Assembly (NCBI GenBank): GCA_963580455.1 | Contig: OY756963.1 | Span: 27,361,555 to 27,425,554 of the forward strand | Source of the DNA: Euonymus europaeus | Lineage: Eukaryota > Streptophyta > Magnoliopsida > Celastrales > Celastraceae | Length of the DNA stretch: 64,000 bases | Direction of reading: 5' to 3' | Program-made: the position numbers and the translations under genes | In this document: piece by piece, positions 1 to 13,259 of the stretch | Layout: each line of letters starts with the position of its first letter | Position numbering within the stretch: the first letter of the stretch is position 1 | Notes under the pieces: model-generated | Seen by the model: the letters and a program-made list of their open reading frames with translations, nothing else | Told to the model about the DNA's origin: nothing | The model's database searches: none

Positions 1-175
1 CTATTTGTCCAGAAATGTATAGCCGGTTATATATAGTGACTAGCAAAGGGCATTCAATAGTCTCCTCAGGTACTTGAAGGTGATTTAAACATTCATCCCC
101 GTAAGCAACCTAAGAAAAAGTTCTCAACTAAACCATTTAATTCAAGCATTGAAAAAAGGAAGCATTTATACTGAC

Positions 176-814
176 CTTAACTTCGTGGATAGCGTCCATC
201 AGATCAAATACCTGCTTCCCCTCCTTCTTCTCAGACTTTACCAATGTCGGGAACGGCACTACCACCTTCTCCTCCTCCTCCGCAATCCTAAAAGTCCTTC
301 GGCCTCTTTCCCTGGCATCTATCCTCCTCCTCTCCCTCAGCATCTCCTCGCTCTCTACCACCTTCACATGCTCTTCACCCGGCTCATAAATTATATCCTC
401 CGGAAGCGGTGCAACACGCAAGGGATAAGAGACGGGCTCTATCGAGGGCCCATCCTTGACATAACGAACATCTTCCCGAGTCCAACCGGTCCGAGTTTCC
501 TGACTAGGCAAGTCTCGCGGCCTTTGTGGAGGCGGTGTTTGCTGTTGTGACGGCTGCGCTTGAGACTGGGGATTCTCAATTTCGGCTGTCGGATCCTTGG
601 GTTTGACAGCGTAGGAAACCGGCTGGATGGGCAGGGGTTGAGAGAGCTTTTTCGGGGCATTATGGGGAGGGGTTTCGGGGCTTGGGTCCGGGTTTGAATC
701 AGAGGAGAAGGATCTCTGGAGGCATAGAAATGGAGGGGAATGGAGGTTCGATTGGTTTTTCGGGAAGCAGTAGTGGCGGCGAGCTTGAGACAGAAGAAGC
801 TTCAAAGCTGCCAT
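176..814 (-). CDS. Mitochondrial 50S ribosomal protein uL1m, exon 1 (partial gene)
   Basis: This is the first coding exon (213 codons) of a uL1-type ribosomal protein of the mitochondrial large subunit. The N-terminus is basic and Ser/Arg-rich with an RSFSS stretch near residue 35, as in plant mitochondrial presequences. A Pro/Gln-rich linker follows, then an acidic and Arg-rich segment. The exon ends in DLMDAIHEVK, which matches the start of the conserved L1 domain. The frame then meets a good donor (AAG|GTCAGT, gt at 175-174), so the remaining exons lie beyond the left edge. The start is the first in-frame ATG. uL1 forms the L1 stalk that handles tRNA at the ribosomal exit site. The L1 domain itself is not in the window, so the call rests on the N-terminal half and the conserved joint. 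A broken copy of the 3' part of this exon lies at 31086-31262. Confidence 0.8.
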
Positions 815-1050
815 TGTGACCGTCTGGTCCGCGTCCGTTTGTGATGTGGGCTTTTGAGAGGTTTAACGCGACCGGGAATGGAATTGGAGGGTAGCTCTCT
901 CTGTGAACTGAAGTACTGAGTCTGAATCCTGCCTGCCGAATAAACAGTAAACTCATTTTCGGTTGGACTTAGTTAATGGGCCAGCGTAATGGGCCCAAAA
1001 GTACCTCCATTAACCAATTGACAATAATGATACTTCTTATTGACACTTTA
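815..1050 (-). promoter_or_regulatory. Upstream region of the uL1m gene
   Basis: This is the region immediately upstream of the uL1m start codon. It should contain the 5' leader and core promoter, but I see no clear TATA box. Position alone supports the call. Confidence 0.3.
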
Positions 1051-1119
1051 ACACACGCTTCAAATCAAACATTTAAAATTTTGAAATATACAGGTGGCGA
1101 AAAATATAAAAAATGCAAA

Positions 1120-1890
1120 AAAATTGTATTATGAGATGTTTTGGAGTGAAAAAAGAGAAAATTGTTTTGGTGTGAACATTGTTTGGTTATGATTTTTAAA
1201 ACAGTTTTTATTTTTGAATTTAAATTGTGTTTTGAAAATTCATTTGATTATGATTTTGTCAAATTGTTTTACAAATTTGTTTTCATTTTTTTGTTCTGGA
1301 AAAAAAAACTAAAACAACTTTTTACTCTTTTGGTTTAATTTTTAAACAATTTTTAATTGGACCGGTGGCAATTTCATAATTAATTTGATCTTCTTCAATC
1401 TTATTTTCTCTCTCCTCTCTCATCTTTTTCTCCACCCGACAAGTTCAACTCCAATGACGGATCCTTGCCGTCTGACTATCATTTGCGACGTAACTGGTGT
1501 CAAAAGTTCCGCAAGATGACAAGCGACAAAACCCGACCAACCTCGCCTCATTTAGTCAAACATAGCTCCCAAAATCTAGGTTTAAAAATTTCGTCTACCG
1601 TGAAGAAAAAATGGCCCTATCCGGGCACCACGGCCAATGCTGGTGACATCCACCACCTCCATTAGACTCGCCGGACTGAGGAGCATCAAACACAATTTTT
1701 TCAATTTAATTTGGATAAATTTTAATTTCATTTATTTTTTTTTAGCTCAATTTCATGTTTTCAATTTCCAAAAACGTAATCAAATAACACAAATCAAATG
1801 AATTTTTAACACCTTTTTATTCTCTGAAAATGATTTTTAAAAACAAATCGTTTTTAAAAACTAAAAAATGAAACTATTTTCAAACACACA
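1120..1890. mobile_element. Candidate long-inverted-arm (MULE-like) element with GC-richer core
   Basis: Two AT-rich arms (about 1120-1380 and 1685-1890) contain related segments in opposite orientation. AAAATTCATTTGAT occurs near 1238 and ATCAAATGAATTTTTAA near 1794. The arms flank a markedly GC-richer core (about 1430-1675) with gene-like composition but no long open frame. This layout fits a non-autonomous Mutator-like element that picked up host sequence, but the arms are diverged and I could not fix their ends or a 9-bp target duplication. It may simply be AT-rich sequence. Confidence 0.3.
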
Positions 1891-1892
1891 TT

Positions 1893-2090
1893 TAGAGAGT
1901 TTGGTAATGTAGAGTGAAAAAAGTGTATTGAAAGATGTGTTTTATTGATGTAGGTGTATTGAAAGATGTGTTTTACCAATGTGGATAAATAAGTGAGACC
2001 CAATCGGGTGTAATAGAAGTGAGATCCAATTAGAGAATTTAGAGTGCTTGAAAGTGATGATACACTTGAGATGCTCTGAACATACAAGAA
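1893..2090 (+). repeat. Dispersed MITE family, partial copy 1
   Basis: The internal signature TGTATTGAAAGATGTGTTTT occurs twice here, followed by a GTGAGACCCAAT-type stretch and a 3' end TTGAGATGCTCT. Related blocks occur at 24225-24525, 40630-41005 and 53241-53548. The 5' terminus is not recognisable, so this copy is truncated. Confidence 0.5.
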
Positions 2091-2099
2091 TGAAGGAGT

Positions 2100-3028
2100 A
2101 TTTTTCTGTCAGAGTCTTAAGAGCAAGTTTAGCAATTGTAAAGTGCTTTTAATTTGGTAGAAAATGGTGTTACAGACATTCCTCTCTGCTATTATATTAT
2201 GTACGGTTCTCCACAAGTTGGAAACAGAGCTTTCAAAGACAGATTCGAGACCTCAAACCTCAAAAGTCCTGCACATCAGGAACAAAAATTGATGTGATCA
2301 TGCTCTACCCAGGATATGTTAGGGTATGCACATTGGGACTAATCTTGTGATTGATAAAAGGAAGTCACCGAATTTGAAGGACTCAAAGAACTCTAGTGAC
2401 TGGAATAATTTGCAGGCGATGTTACATGTGGTGGCAGGGTGGGAAGGAGAAAGAATATGAGTTTTGGGTTGAGAATTAAGAAAAGAAGAGTCTTCCTTTG
2501 GTCAACAAATCATGCGAATTGCCCGGGTTCATGGTAGGTGGGTGGTGAAAAACAAAGGAATGGCGAGCGTTGAAAATGGAGATAGAGATTGGTTTTTGGG
2601 TTCAGAAGATGTGGATGACCTGCCTGTCCCTGAATTTTGAGACGAGATTCTCAATGATCAATAGATCCAGTATATTCAACTAAGGTTGTTGATGTATGTG
2701 TCATCGGTAATTACATGCTTATAGATGTGATCGCTAGAAATTCTCATGGACTCTTGGCCTGAAATCTCAATAGCAAGCTGCAGCATGACAGACAAAAATG
2801 TGAGCTAATGCACCAGTCTGGGAGCAGGCAAAGAGAGAGAATCACAATTTCACATGCAGGGTAAGAGAAAACACAGATTGTCATTTCTCAAACAAAGAAA
2901 AGGAGGGACTCTAGGACGCAACCTTACCATGACACATTATTACATTACAGTTCATCAAGGTCTACAAGAAAGTTCCAACCTAGTGACCCACGATCAGGTA
3001 ACTCATAATTCTTTATACAAGGATTCTT
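2100..3028. other. Intergenic; MBF1 3' flank
   Basis: No coding frame with family resemblance was seen on either strand. The right part should hold the MBF1 3' UTR, because MBF1 is read leftwards and stops at 3029. Confidence 0.4.
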
Positions 3029-5411
3029 TCATTTTTTCCCACGCAATTTCACACCAAGAGCCCTCTCCAGCTTGCCAATTATCTGTTGATTTGGAATAGC
3101 TTTTCCTGACTCATATTCCTGGATCACTTGAGGCTTTTCATTGATAATCTGCCAAAAGAAAATCTTAAATAGTAACATCAACTGCCCCATGAATGCGTAT
3201 AGGGCAAACAAAACAACAAAGTACGGCTGGAAAGAGGAGGAAAAAAGAGAGAGATTGAACCAGAGACAGAGCCATCGAAAGAACATTTTACCTGAGCAAG
3301 TTGAGCCTGTGTTAGCTTCTTATCCAGTCTAGCTTGCATAATGCTTTTCTTCAGCTCACTGGGTACACGATCATCTGCACTCAAAACACAAATGCAAAGC
3401 AATAGACTCAGAATCTCTTTGGCATATTACAAGGGAGCATGGACTGCACAAGACACAATCCACACCTTATTATTAAAGGCTACAAAGTGGCATATGCAGT
3501 CACAAAGTATTTCGAGTAAAAGAAACCACTTAAACGGGGATGGCCAGAGCAAAAAGGCATCAGCAAAAAAATATAAAGCTGAATATGAATTGTAATAGCC
3601 CTATCCATAGTCTTACAATGACCTAAATATACCCCTGCATAGCTAACTTTTTCTCAACGATTGAGTCAGATTTGCCACTTCACTGAGGCATACAAAAAGT
3701 TCCAGAGAGTAAGGAGTCTTTTTATTTTTTTTCAGAAGCAGAGTAGGGAGAAGTAAACTTATAACTGCGAGGAAGATCAGTGGTAGGGAAGGGGGAGAGA
3801 GGGAGAGAGAGGAGAAATTCTATAAAGCACAATTGACATTTGAAGTCATATTTTATATCTACAACTACAACTGGTCCAAAGAAGAATTCATAAACATAAG
3901 GTGAAGATGTTTGTTCTAACGGAATTGAAATATAAGCTAAAGAGCACAAATTCAAATTTTAAATAACATTTTAGTCCAAAAATGTAAAGGAGCATATGCA
4001 CGTACGAGCAAGATTCTCTGTTTCATCATCCAGCTTTCTCGTGTTCAAAGTAGTGCTGCTAGATGCTGCTTTGTTTCTCCCAGCAGTGGCTAGAACCAAC
4101 AACAATAATCATCAAATTCAGCTGTCTAGGGTTATATGCATTGATCACAATAAGAAAACTTTCAAACACATATGGATACATGCCTGGAAATAATTTGGTA
4201 AATTACGAACACCAAGAGAATAAGTATTAAAGCTTTTTTCCCAGCAACAGAAGATATAGTCGGACATTAAAAATAAACTCCCAACCGAGAACTATTTTCA
4301 AAAGCAAAAAATTCATGTGTCCAATCTCAAATAGTTTTGACTTTTAAGAGAAGCCAACAAACAGGGCGTCTGTTGTCCCCTAGAAAGAATATTCCCCATA
4401 AGCAGAAATTTCTGAACAAAATGCCATGACGTATGCCTGAGAATGTCTGGGACAAATTGGAGAAAACTAAATGGGATGAAAAGTATTTGTATAAATAAAC
4501 ACAGCCAAATATTGAAGAGCAATAAACACGAAGTTCATAAATTACAGACATAAAAAAAGATATAAATATTGATGAGAAAAAGATATAACTACTGATAAGA
4601 AAGTAAAGGTAATGAAGTCCAATAGCCTATGCTCGGAAAAAGCAATTCTGGCTCCTAGTCTGTCTATTCCAATAACAATACCAATTAAGTGCAATCCTGA
4701 CATGCGCGCAAGCATCATTAAAAAATCAGAACTCAATGGCTATACTGCATGAGTGCAAGCATCATCAACAAAACAACAGAACTCATTGGCAATAGTGCAA
4801 AATTAATTTAACCATATCAATGCTGGGAAATATTGCCATGTGCTCCCATGAAAGTATGTACTAACGGGAGAGACGGAGAGTTAACCATGCAACTTGAACC
4901 AGGACCTTGTTACAACTTCCATTCAATTTCCCCTAAAATTTATCACTCAATATTCATAGTTGCCTCAATTGAACGGAAAATTAGTACACTAGAATCATAA
5001 GAGATCTTTCGTTTCTTGGACGAATACATTACAACGTGACTCTGAAGGCAAAAGCGCCAATCGCTATACTACTAAACAGATGAACTACTTCGGAAACACA
5101 ATTACATCAAAAAGTACATCCTATCAAACAAAAATTCCTACGACCGATTCCTTTTCAAGCATTCAAGTCACTCCATCTCACAAAAGTCATTTCCTAAAAA
5201 TTACACGCTCCAAAACCTCAAAAATCGATCGAAAAGATGATAACTACAAAAGATTAGCGAATAAATAAAACGAACCCTTCTTGACGGTCTCGATTTCAGC
5301 TCCGGAACGGCGAGCGGCGTTCACAGCTTTCTCGTCCTTCTTGGCAGCTGCGCTTGGGGGCTTCTTGCGGAGTACTACCGGTTCCCAGTCCTGCGAGATC
5401 GGCCCAGCCAT
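3029..5411 (-). CDS. MBF1: Multiprotein bridging factor 1 (MBF1a/b type), 4 exons
   Basis: MBF1 bridges bZIP-type activators and TATA-binding protein in the nucleus, and plant copies are linked to stress responses. Coding exons (minus strand, in order) are 5411-5276, 4089-4006, 3374-3292 and 3148-3029. All junctions are GT-AG and phases agree, giving 140 residues, close to the family's usual ~142. Residues 1-73 form the MBF1 N-terminal domain (begins [13 protein letters not shown]; includes [12 protein letters not shown] and [15 protein letters not shown]). Residues 74-140 are the helix-turn-helix ([49 protein letters not shown]) and the basic tail KLRGKK. The sequence is closer to MBF1a/b than to heat-inducible MBF1c, inferred from the length and N-terminus. 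The next gene upstream, the cysteine oxidase, is transcribed divergently. Nothing is broken. Confidence 0.96.
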
Positions 5412-5525
5412 TCTCTGCTTCCCGAGTGTGCCTCGGTCTTGATTGTTTTCTAGGGCTTGTAATTCTTGGGATAACTTGTGTAGGATAGGATGTTGATGCG
5501 CTGCGTCCTACTCACGCTGGTTTGG

Positions 5526-5533
5526 TTTATATA
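5526..5533 (-). promoter_or_regulatory. TATA box of MBF1
   Basis: Read on the minus strand this is TATATAAA, about 115 bases upstream of the MBF1 start codon, at a usual distance for a core promoter plus a leader of 80-90 bases. Confidence 0.5.
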
Positions 5534-5539
5534 TCATTT

Positions 5540-6630
5540 TTCTTCACATCGGATCCTTGTCCGGGTCAAAGTTGGGGGAGTGTTGCCTCCGGGTTTATTT
5601 ACCCCTAAAAATAATTTAAAATGTTTATTTTTTTAAAAAAATTATGATATTTATGTTTCAAATTATGGATATATTTATATATTGATGATGAATACATTAT
5701 GTATAAAGGGACATACATGACATACATAAAAGACGAAAAGTGAGTGGTAGTTAATTTTTGTTTGAACATAGAAGAGTAATTAAACATGAAACAAAATGTT
5801 TCGAGATGTAAAAAACATAATTCTTAGAAAAAATTGGTACATATTATTTGTGATTTAAAAGAGGAGATTGTAGTGGCTAAAAATGATCTTCTTGACCTAT
5901 TTTGACGATCAATATGAGGTTCAGTCAGCAATACGATCAAACATATCTCGAACACATATTTTGATCATCACCCGTTAGGCTCAAGTTTGTCAAAGTACAA
6001 GTCCAAGTCTGCCAAAACTCAGTCTCACCTAAAACATGCATTAGATATGAACACTAAACCTGTATATGTTTCTACTGTCCATGCACACATGTGCATGGAT
6101 CCCATCATCAAAATCGAACTCATCACCTTTCTAGTATGTCCTTATGTCTTATGACTTATCTCGTATGCCTCAATCCTATTTAGATTAACAGCGACCTAAT
6201 CATTTTCCAATCACATGTGGGTTACGTGACTTCCTCAATTACCTTTACCAACTCACTATATGATGAGACATGCACCATTCAAGCCTAAACACTATTATCC
6301 AAATTCAAAGAACCTTACCAGCTTCATATCCAGCATTTTACAGGCTTTTACTGCACCAGCATCGCATATTGCATCTTTACAATTTCTTTTTTGTTATTTG
6401 AAGTTTTGAACTCTCTCTGTTTTTTTTTTTTTTGAAGACTTGACTTCAGAGTCTCTTCTGCAGGACTGTGGATGACCATATTAAACTTTCCAATAATTAT
6501 AGACATCTACATAGACGAGACGTAGGGGCTAGGGTAAAAAATATAATAAAAGAAATGGATGAAAACAATTTGAAAGTATTTTCCATTTACTTACAAAGAA
6601 ACAAATTATCCGTTCAAAATATTTTCAAAT
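5540..6630. other. Intergenic between divergent MBF1 and cysteine oxidase genes
   Basis: AT-rich DNA with short frames only. No recognisable element or gene was seen. It separates two head-to-head genes and so should contain both promoters. Confidence 0.4.
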
Positions 6631-6808
6631 ATTATAAGCATACAAATACGAAGGAGATGGAAATGACGTGCCCGTCCCCCACAAAAGACCTTCCTCTGCC
6701 TCGCGTGGTAGCTCCGCTCGACCCTTTCTTTGCTTGTTCTAGCTCAAGTTCAGGTCCATCGCATTCTACCGCTCTCTGCCTCTCTCTGTGTGCGAACCGC
6801 AGGTCCAG

Positions 6809-7301
6809 GTACATTCCATAACCTTTGAACTTTCTCTATCTCACACACACGCAGACGCCCAGAAAAATACACTTCCTGATTCGCTTGATCTCATCACGGG
6901 ATTCTATACTCAGATCGAAATTGGCTGTCAAAAAATTACAGGGATTCTTCAAATTCCCTCAATGGTTCATTTTTCATATTTCCCTTATCGGTTATTTTTT
7001 CGATTTAGTTTTTGTTAATCGGTATGTGCTGATTTGTATTTTATTGGCTGTGTGGTTTTAATTTTGAAAAACAGTGCTTTATGCTTGCCTTTATTTGTTA
7101 CCAGAAAAATTGATAGAATTAGAGGAAAGTTTGGAAGATTGTAGACTAGTTTGAGACGCAGCAACTAGTATGTAAAAATCACAGCATAGATGGAGCATGT
7201 GAATTTAGGTGACTTAATGGTATTGCAATTGAATGATACGATGAACTTCTCAAAATTCCATCTGATTTGGTGATTTATATTTCTCCATTTCTTTCCGACA
7301 G
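6809..7301 (+). other. Possible 5' UTR intron of the cysteine oxidase gene
   Basis: A donor-like CCAG|GTACAT at 6809 follows a pyrimidine-rich leader-like stretch (about 6690-6808). A good acceptor (CTTTCCGACAG) ends at 7301, upstream of the coding start at 7507. Supported by splice consensus and position only. Confidence 0.3.
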
Positions 7302-7506
7302 GCACTGGGAAATAAGATTAGCTGAGAGGGATGAGATAACTGCCAAGTCTGCCATGCAGATTTATTTCCCACATCTAAATTCTCCCTATAATTGCCAGTC
7401 ATTTTGGATTATATCTTTTATCGTGGACTCAGTTGATTTGTCCTGGAGGCCTTGACAGCTTACTGATATCAGCCTATTCCATTTAGTTGCTACCCAGCAT
7501 TACGCC

Positions 7507-10500
7507 ATGCCATATTATATACAAAGGCTTTACAACACCTGCAGAGCGTCCTTTTCGCCAGAAGGACCCATTTCAGAAGAGGCCCTCGAAAAAGTTCGTG
7601 CTATGTTAGGTATTTAGCAACAATCCTTATTTAGCAACTCTTATGTAGTTTTGAGCTTACGGAAATTCTTTGTGCTGGTTCATTGATTATTTGTTTTGTT
7701 TCATTTTTGGATATTCATGATGTAGCAATGATTTCATAAGAATAACCAGTGTGATTTTTTTTGAGAATACTGAAACTTTCCTAGATTGGATAACATTGGA
7801 CCCAACCCCGTAGGTTTGATGCAGGCATTAGTACTCACCCACAAACACTACTATCCTTTCAAATCTGATGCACCACGTGAGATTCAAACCCATGAACATC
7901 ACGCGACATTTGCCTGTGTCAGTCACTTGTTGATTTCCCTTTAATCTACTTTCTTCAGTTCTTATTCACGTCACTTTATCGTGGAAGAGTTATCAGAGAA
8001 TTTCAAAGTCGACTATATCAGAAAGGGAGACTTGACATTCATTTCTATTTTTTCGTCCTCATAGAGATATTCACTTGTATATGCAGCAAAAAAGGAGTGT
8101 TTTGAAAGTTACTTAGTAAACAATGGTGGACTTTAATATGAGGATCTAATATATACTTTTCAAGAGCTACAACTATTCAGGTGTTCTACTGGAAGTTCTT
8201 TCAAGGCTTTCAAATCTTGTTTGTCCTTTTTCTATAACCATATTATAATATTATGTTTCTATCTTTTCCCCCACTTATCTTCTTCTTCCATTGCCTTTAT
8301 ATTTAGAATTTGTTACAATATTTTATCCTGAAGCTTCCGAAAAATGGTCAGGCTATTATATTGAAGACTTATTCATTGTCTTCTTCATCCTATTTAGAAA
8401 TTCTAAAATCCATCATGATCTGATTTGAACTTGAAAACTTATGCCTTACCAGCATAAATCCTTACATAAATCTTTATACTCCAAATCACTTAGTTTTATG
8501 GATATTCGTATGAGTTCATAACTTCATATATAATTAAGAGCCTAAAATCTGGCTATTTAGCGCCTTTTTTGTCACCGTAGCTGAAAAATATTAAATTTCT
8601 CACCAATTAAAATTGGTGCTAAATTATTTCAAAACTACTAAATTAGAAAATGGAAGTTGACTTTAACATATTATGCAACAAACGAGGGGGAAAAGGTACT
8701 TTTGGTTAGAAAATCTCCACACAAATTACAGCTAAAAGATTTATGAAAAGCTCTTATTGCTGAAGCCTTTTAGCGTAAGTACTTCACTTCAACTCCCACA
8801 ATGCAAAATGAACCTTTGGTTTGTTTTTGTTCATGCTGGGAGGAAATGGGGTGTGGTGTTTTGATATGAGATTCCCAATGGTGTTACTATTTCGTTTGAC
8901 ATGGGATAACCACTTTAAGAACTTTGCAATGCATTCAAAGTTCGAATCATCAGCTTTAACTTGTGTACTTGTGAAGTTCTATATTATGCTTACAAAACAC
9001 CCCCCAACCCCCCCTCTTCCAAAACCCCTTTTCTCCTGGTGCTTGCATGAATTTTAAGCTCTCATTGTGTCATCACTGCCTCCTTATTGTAGCTCGAAAT
9101 GACTTTTATTGCAGAGAAAATGAAGCCCTCTGATGTAGGTCTTGAACAGGAGGCACAAATAGTTCGTAATTGGGCAGGTCCTGTTCGTGAACGTAATGGA
9201 AGCCATCAGACACTGCCACCAATTAAATACCTGCATTTGCACGAGTGTGACAGCTTCTCTGTATGCTGCTTTATGTTCTTATTGATCACAACCGTGTTGG
9301 TTTTCTAGACTTGAAGTTTAACTGTGGCTTCAAAATTCAATGGCATTTATCATATCAATGTTTCTCCAATAAAATTTCCATTCAGATATTAGAACTGTAA
9401 AAAACTTGCCACTGAGTTGTGGTTGCAATTCAAATAATAGTGCTATTAATGGTTTTATTTTTCTCCACAGATGGGGATTTTCTGCATGCCACCCTCATCT
9501 ATCATACCGCTTCATAATCATCCTGGAATGACTGTTTTGAGCAAGCTTGTCTATGGATCATTACACGTGAAGTCATATGATTGGATTGATTTACCTATTC
9601 CTGATGACCCATTGGAAGGTTTGTCTTTCTGTTTTATATATATTTTCAACTCTGTTATTGATGCAGATAACCTTGGAAGTTTTTGGATTGAGGGTTTGCA
9701 TTATGTTGTTCTAGATGGGCCTTAGCAGTTCTTAATATTCACTATGTAAAGGTGTATGAACTGGATGCTATGTGGTAGGGAACTGAGAAGCCTGTGTAGG
9801 TGAAAACGAGGGAGACATCATAAATTTTGTGGTATTAGGTATTGGCTCATCCTTGATAATTAAGGCAGGAATAATGCAATCCTAGCTAAGCTAATTAACA
9901 ATTCTAAAAGATCAAGTGAACAACCGCCGCTAACACTGTGTCCAACCACTTGTAAGGGCACCAAGCAAAACAGAAATATGGGAAATGGTCAATGGAAGGA
10001 AAGAAAAGGAGAAGTGGTGAGAGAAGTTGCAAAACTAAAGATAAGTTTGCAAATTTTGCAACACTATAAGTTGTCAGAGAAGATAATGTTGCAGAACAAC
10101 AATAAAGTGGTGTAGCCGTGGCCATGCAAACTATAATAAGTAGTGCAGCAGGAGCTGAAGGCCAAGAACTGACAGCAAAGGAGATTCCAAACTATAAGAG
10201 AGATTTACAACTGGGGAAAATTAAGTTGCCTATCATCTTTTCCATCCTCTCCCAAAAAGTCAGCTTCTAGGTTTATGTGGAAGGGATAGGAATTAACCAT
10301 AATTCCCTTTAGTGGTGGCTACCTCATCTCACCTTAGTGGCCATGTGCTAGGATGTGACCGCAAATTATCAAGTGATCATATGGCTAATATGTGAGCATA
10401 AGGAAGATCTGGACATCCCCTTTCTTATAAGCTAAATATAACACCACAAAAGTAATATTGACGGAATAAAAAATAGTCAGAACTAAAAAAAGAGAACTAC

Positions 10501-11187
10501 ATCAGATAAGTAGAAGCTAGAAAATGATAAGCTTATACACGTGTGGATACGTGTGTCTTTTGTAGTGTTACACTAAGTGCTTAATTTCTTTATAGTGGGC
10601 CTATGGTGGGGGGTGGGGGTAAGGGGTGATAATTTTTTGAAAAATTGGTTGACAAAAAGATCTCTTCCCTTGTGTGCCACATTCATTCATTTATTGTTTA
10701 TTATTGCCATCGTTTAGTCTATTACGAGTTTTGATTGGTGATTTGCAGCAAGACCTGCAAAGCTTGTAAAAGACACTGATATGACGGCTCCTTCTGGGAC
10801 AACAATTCTTTATCCAAACAGAGGAGGCAACATCCATTGTTTCCGAGCCATAACACCGTGTGCTATTTTTGATATCCTGTCTCCACCTTACTCTTCAGAG
10901 GATGGACGACACTGCACTTATTTTGGAAGGTCCCCACGAAGGGATCTACCTGGTAGTAGAGTCTATTTGAATTTCTACTTTACTGTGATTAGCATTAGAC
11001 TACTTTTAAACAAAATGATTATTCTGGCACTAACTTTATTCCGCTTGTATCTCATTGTCTAAATGAAGGTGAAATTGAAGTGAACGGTGAGACAATTTCT
11101 GGTGTTACTTGGCTAGAAGAGTTTCAACCCCCGGATGATTTTGTGGTACGCAGAGGGCTGTACAAGGGTCCTATTATTAGAAAATGA
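7507..11187 (+). CDS. PCO: Plant cysteine oxidase (PCO4/5-like), 5 exons
   Basis: PCOs are Fe(II) thiol dioxygenases that oxidise N-terminal cysteine with O2. This starts the Arg/Cys N-degron pathway and links stability of ERF-VII factors to oxygen. Coding exons are 7507-7609, 9115-9260, 9471-9618, 10749-10952 and 11069-11187, all GT-AG with matching phases, giving 239 residues (Arabidopsis PCO4 is about 241). The cupin core shows the metal-ligand pair H98 and H100 in [10 protein letters not shown], with the third likely ligand H162 in [10 protein letters not shown]. Other family blocks are [45 protein letters not shown] and the C-terminal [14 protein letters not shown]. The start is the first ATG that gives the family's N-terminus; a 5' UTR intron is possible. 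The protein has no presequence. Frame and ligands are intact. The PCO4/5 rather than PCO1/2 subtype is inferred from length and synteny. Confidence 0.95.
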
Positions 11188-13233
11188 GAGATGTATCTGC
11201 GGTGTATCGTTCATTCAAAATGAGATTGGGTCTTAATGAGAAAAATATATTTAAGGGAAATATGGATGAGAATTTGCCAATAACCTTGATATGGATTTGA
11301 GCTTTTGATAAACCTTGGCAATAATTGATGGCTTTGCATATATGAAAGTTGGGCGTGCGGCTGGTTGTACATATTATTTTGCAGTCTGATTTAATGGCCT
11401 CACTGTTAATAGTGAGAGAGCTGCTGGTAGTTTAGAATGCCTGATGAACATGTTATTTGTACGGTCCTATTTACTGACCTCACTGTTAAATAGTGAGATA
11501 GAGACTGATCTATAATTGAAAGGAAACTCGTGCTTCTTGGTGGCATTTTTGTTTAGTATTGAGGACTGGCTAAGACCGATCTTTGTGCTTACTTTTATAA
11601 CTAATCTGCTGCCAGTCCAAGACTACCTGTGAACGTGTCTAATATTTGATCCCACTTTGTTCTATTAATTACCTTGTATGGAGTTTTGAACTACGATTAT
11701 TTTGCTAAGCAGCGAAGGTAATTGTTTTCTTATTTACAACAATGATTGACAGCAAAATTGCTGGAAATAAAGAAGACTGGAGTCAATTTTCTCGTCATCT
11801 GTGTCTTGAGATTCTTTATTGCTTTATTAACGTTTTATAAACAATCAAAACTAGGTCAACAATTTTCATGCACAAAATTCTGGCAGTGGGTGGGATTGCA
11901 GTCGGACAAGATGAATGTAAGTCTTATTCCACATACTATGTAAGTATACCGTTTTACGAATTAAATTTATGACATTTAGATTGCATGTATTGCTGCAACT
12001 GAACCTCTCGTATATGTTTTCCTGTAAAAAACTAAACCCTAAACTAAATTAATCCACGGCAAGAATGCACATGGGGATGAAGGAAAATGGTCCTCGGGTG
12101 GTACTTTCACTGCTGCTACTTGACAAATACACCTCCATCAGTCCTCTCTCCGCACCTCCTCGAGGTGTGTGTTCGGTGAGATCGCGCGCATATGGTGCCT
12201 ATGTTCGCGGCATCTCTTTGGCCACCGCATCACAGACCTTCGCATCTGGCTAGCTGCAGATTCTGCTATGGTCTTTTTTGCATAAACAATGTCAATCCTG
12301 ACAAGATATTACTGAATATCAATGAAAACATATGTTTATTGATTTTTATTCACTAAATCATCAATTGCTTATTGACAGGATCAATTTAAAGAAACACAAC
12401 GATGGAATGATGCATGGGCCTCTCTGTATTCCTTGTTTCACATAATTGTAATCTTCGCTCTCACACGCATACTTTCTCTCAAATTTGATTTGCATGTGAT
12501 AACTAGAGAATATTTGGCCATATATACTTTTCATGTACATACGTATTTTTTTATGCACATAGAACTCATATCCGCAACATACTCATACACATACATATAT
12601 GCAATATATTTACATAAATATGCTAGCTGCTTGCAAGATTCGAATTTCTTACAATCGATGGGAATACACTTTCATGTGTCAGCTGAGCTCGATGCACACA
12701 TAAACATGTTTGATACATATCTGGAATATATCAATGATATGTCCAAAGTGATGTATTCTCTAGTGCTTTGAATGATAAATAATCAAGTACCTAATTAGGG
12801 AATGGCTTGTATAATTAGATGTGGTGGAGATTGTCAGCGATTGTATGTTACAGTAGTGTGATGTTCTAGATAGGGTAGTCTAAAGAAATATGACTAACTA
12901 TTCAATCCCAATCGAAAGCTTAAATTACAAACATGAATTGACAATTAAGACATGAAATATATGCTCATTGCTTATGCTTTTTATATGGTGGGCCTAATTC
13001 AAATCTGTACCAACATTAATTTATGCATTTCTGATTCTTTTTTGCTGGCCTTTCTGCATGTATTATTCTAAGTAATATTCATCTATTTATTCTAAGTAAT
13101 ATTCATCTATATAAATAAAAGTGGGAGAGAGGAGATTCTCGTGTTGGTTCATGGAAATATAAAAATAGCAAATGTCAACTCCCATGCACAGAAGAAGACG
13201 AAAATATGAATTGTGTTGAACACATGAGAGAAT

Positions 13234-13259
13234 GAGAGAGAGAGAGAGAGAGAGAGAGA
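13234..13259. repeat. (GA)13 microsatellite
   Basis: An uninterrupted GA dinucleotide run of about 13 units. Confidence 0.95.

Noticed and set aside
1..120. Candidate second exon of uL1m at the left edge
   Set aside because: A possible minus-strand acceptor exists near 105, but the translation does not continue the L1 domain expected after DAIHEVK.
12065..12253. 62-codon frame in a GC-richer patch
   Set aside because: No family resemblance, splice context or conserved motif; kept as intergenic.
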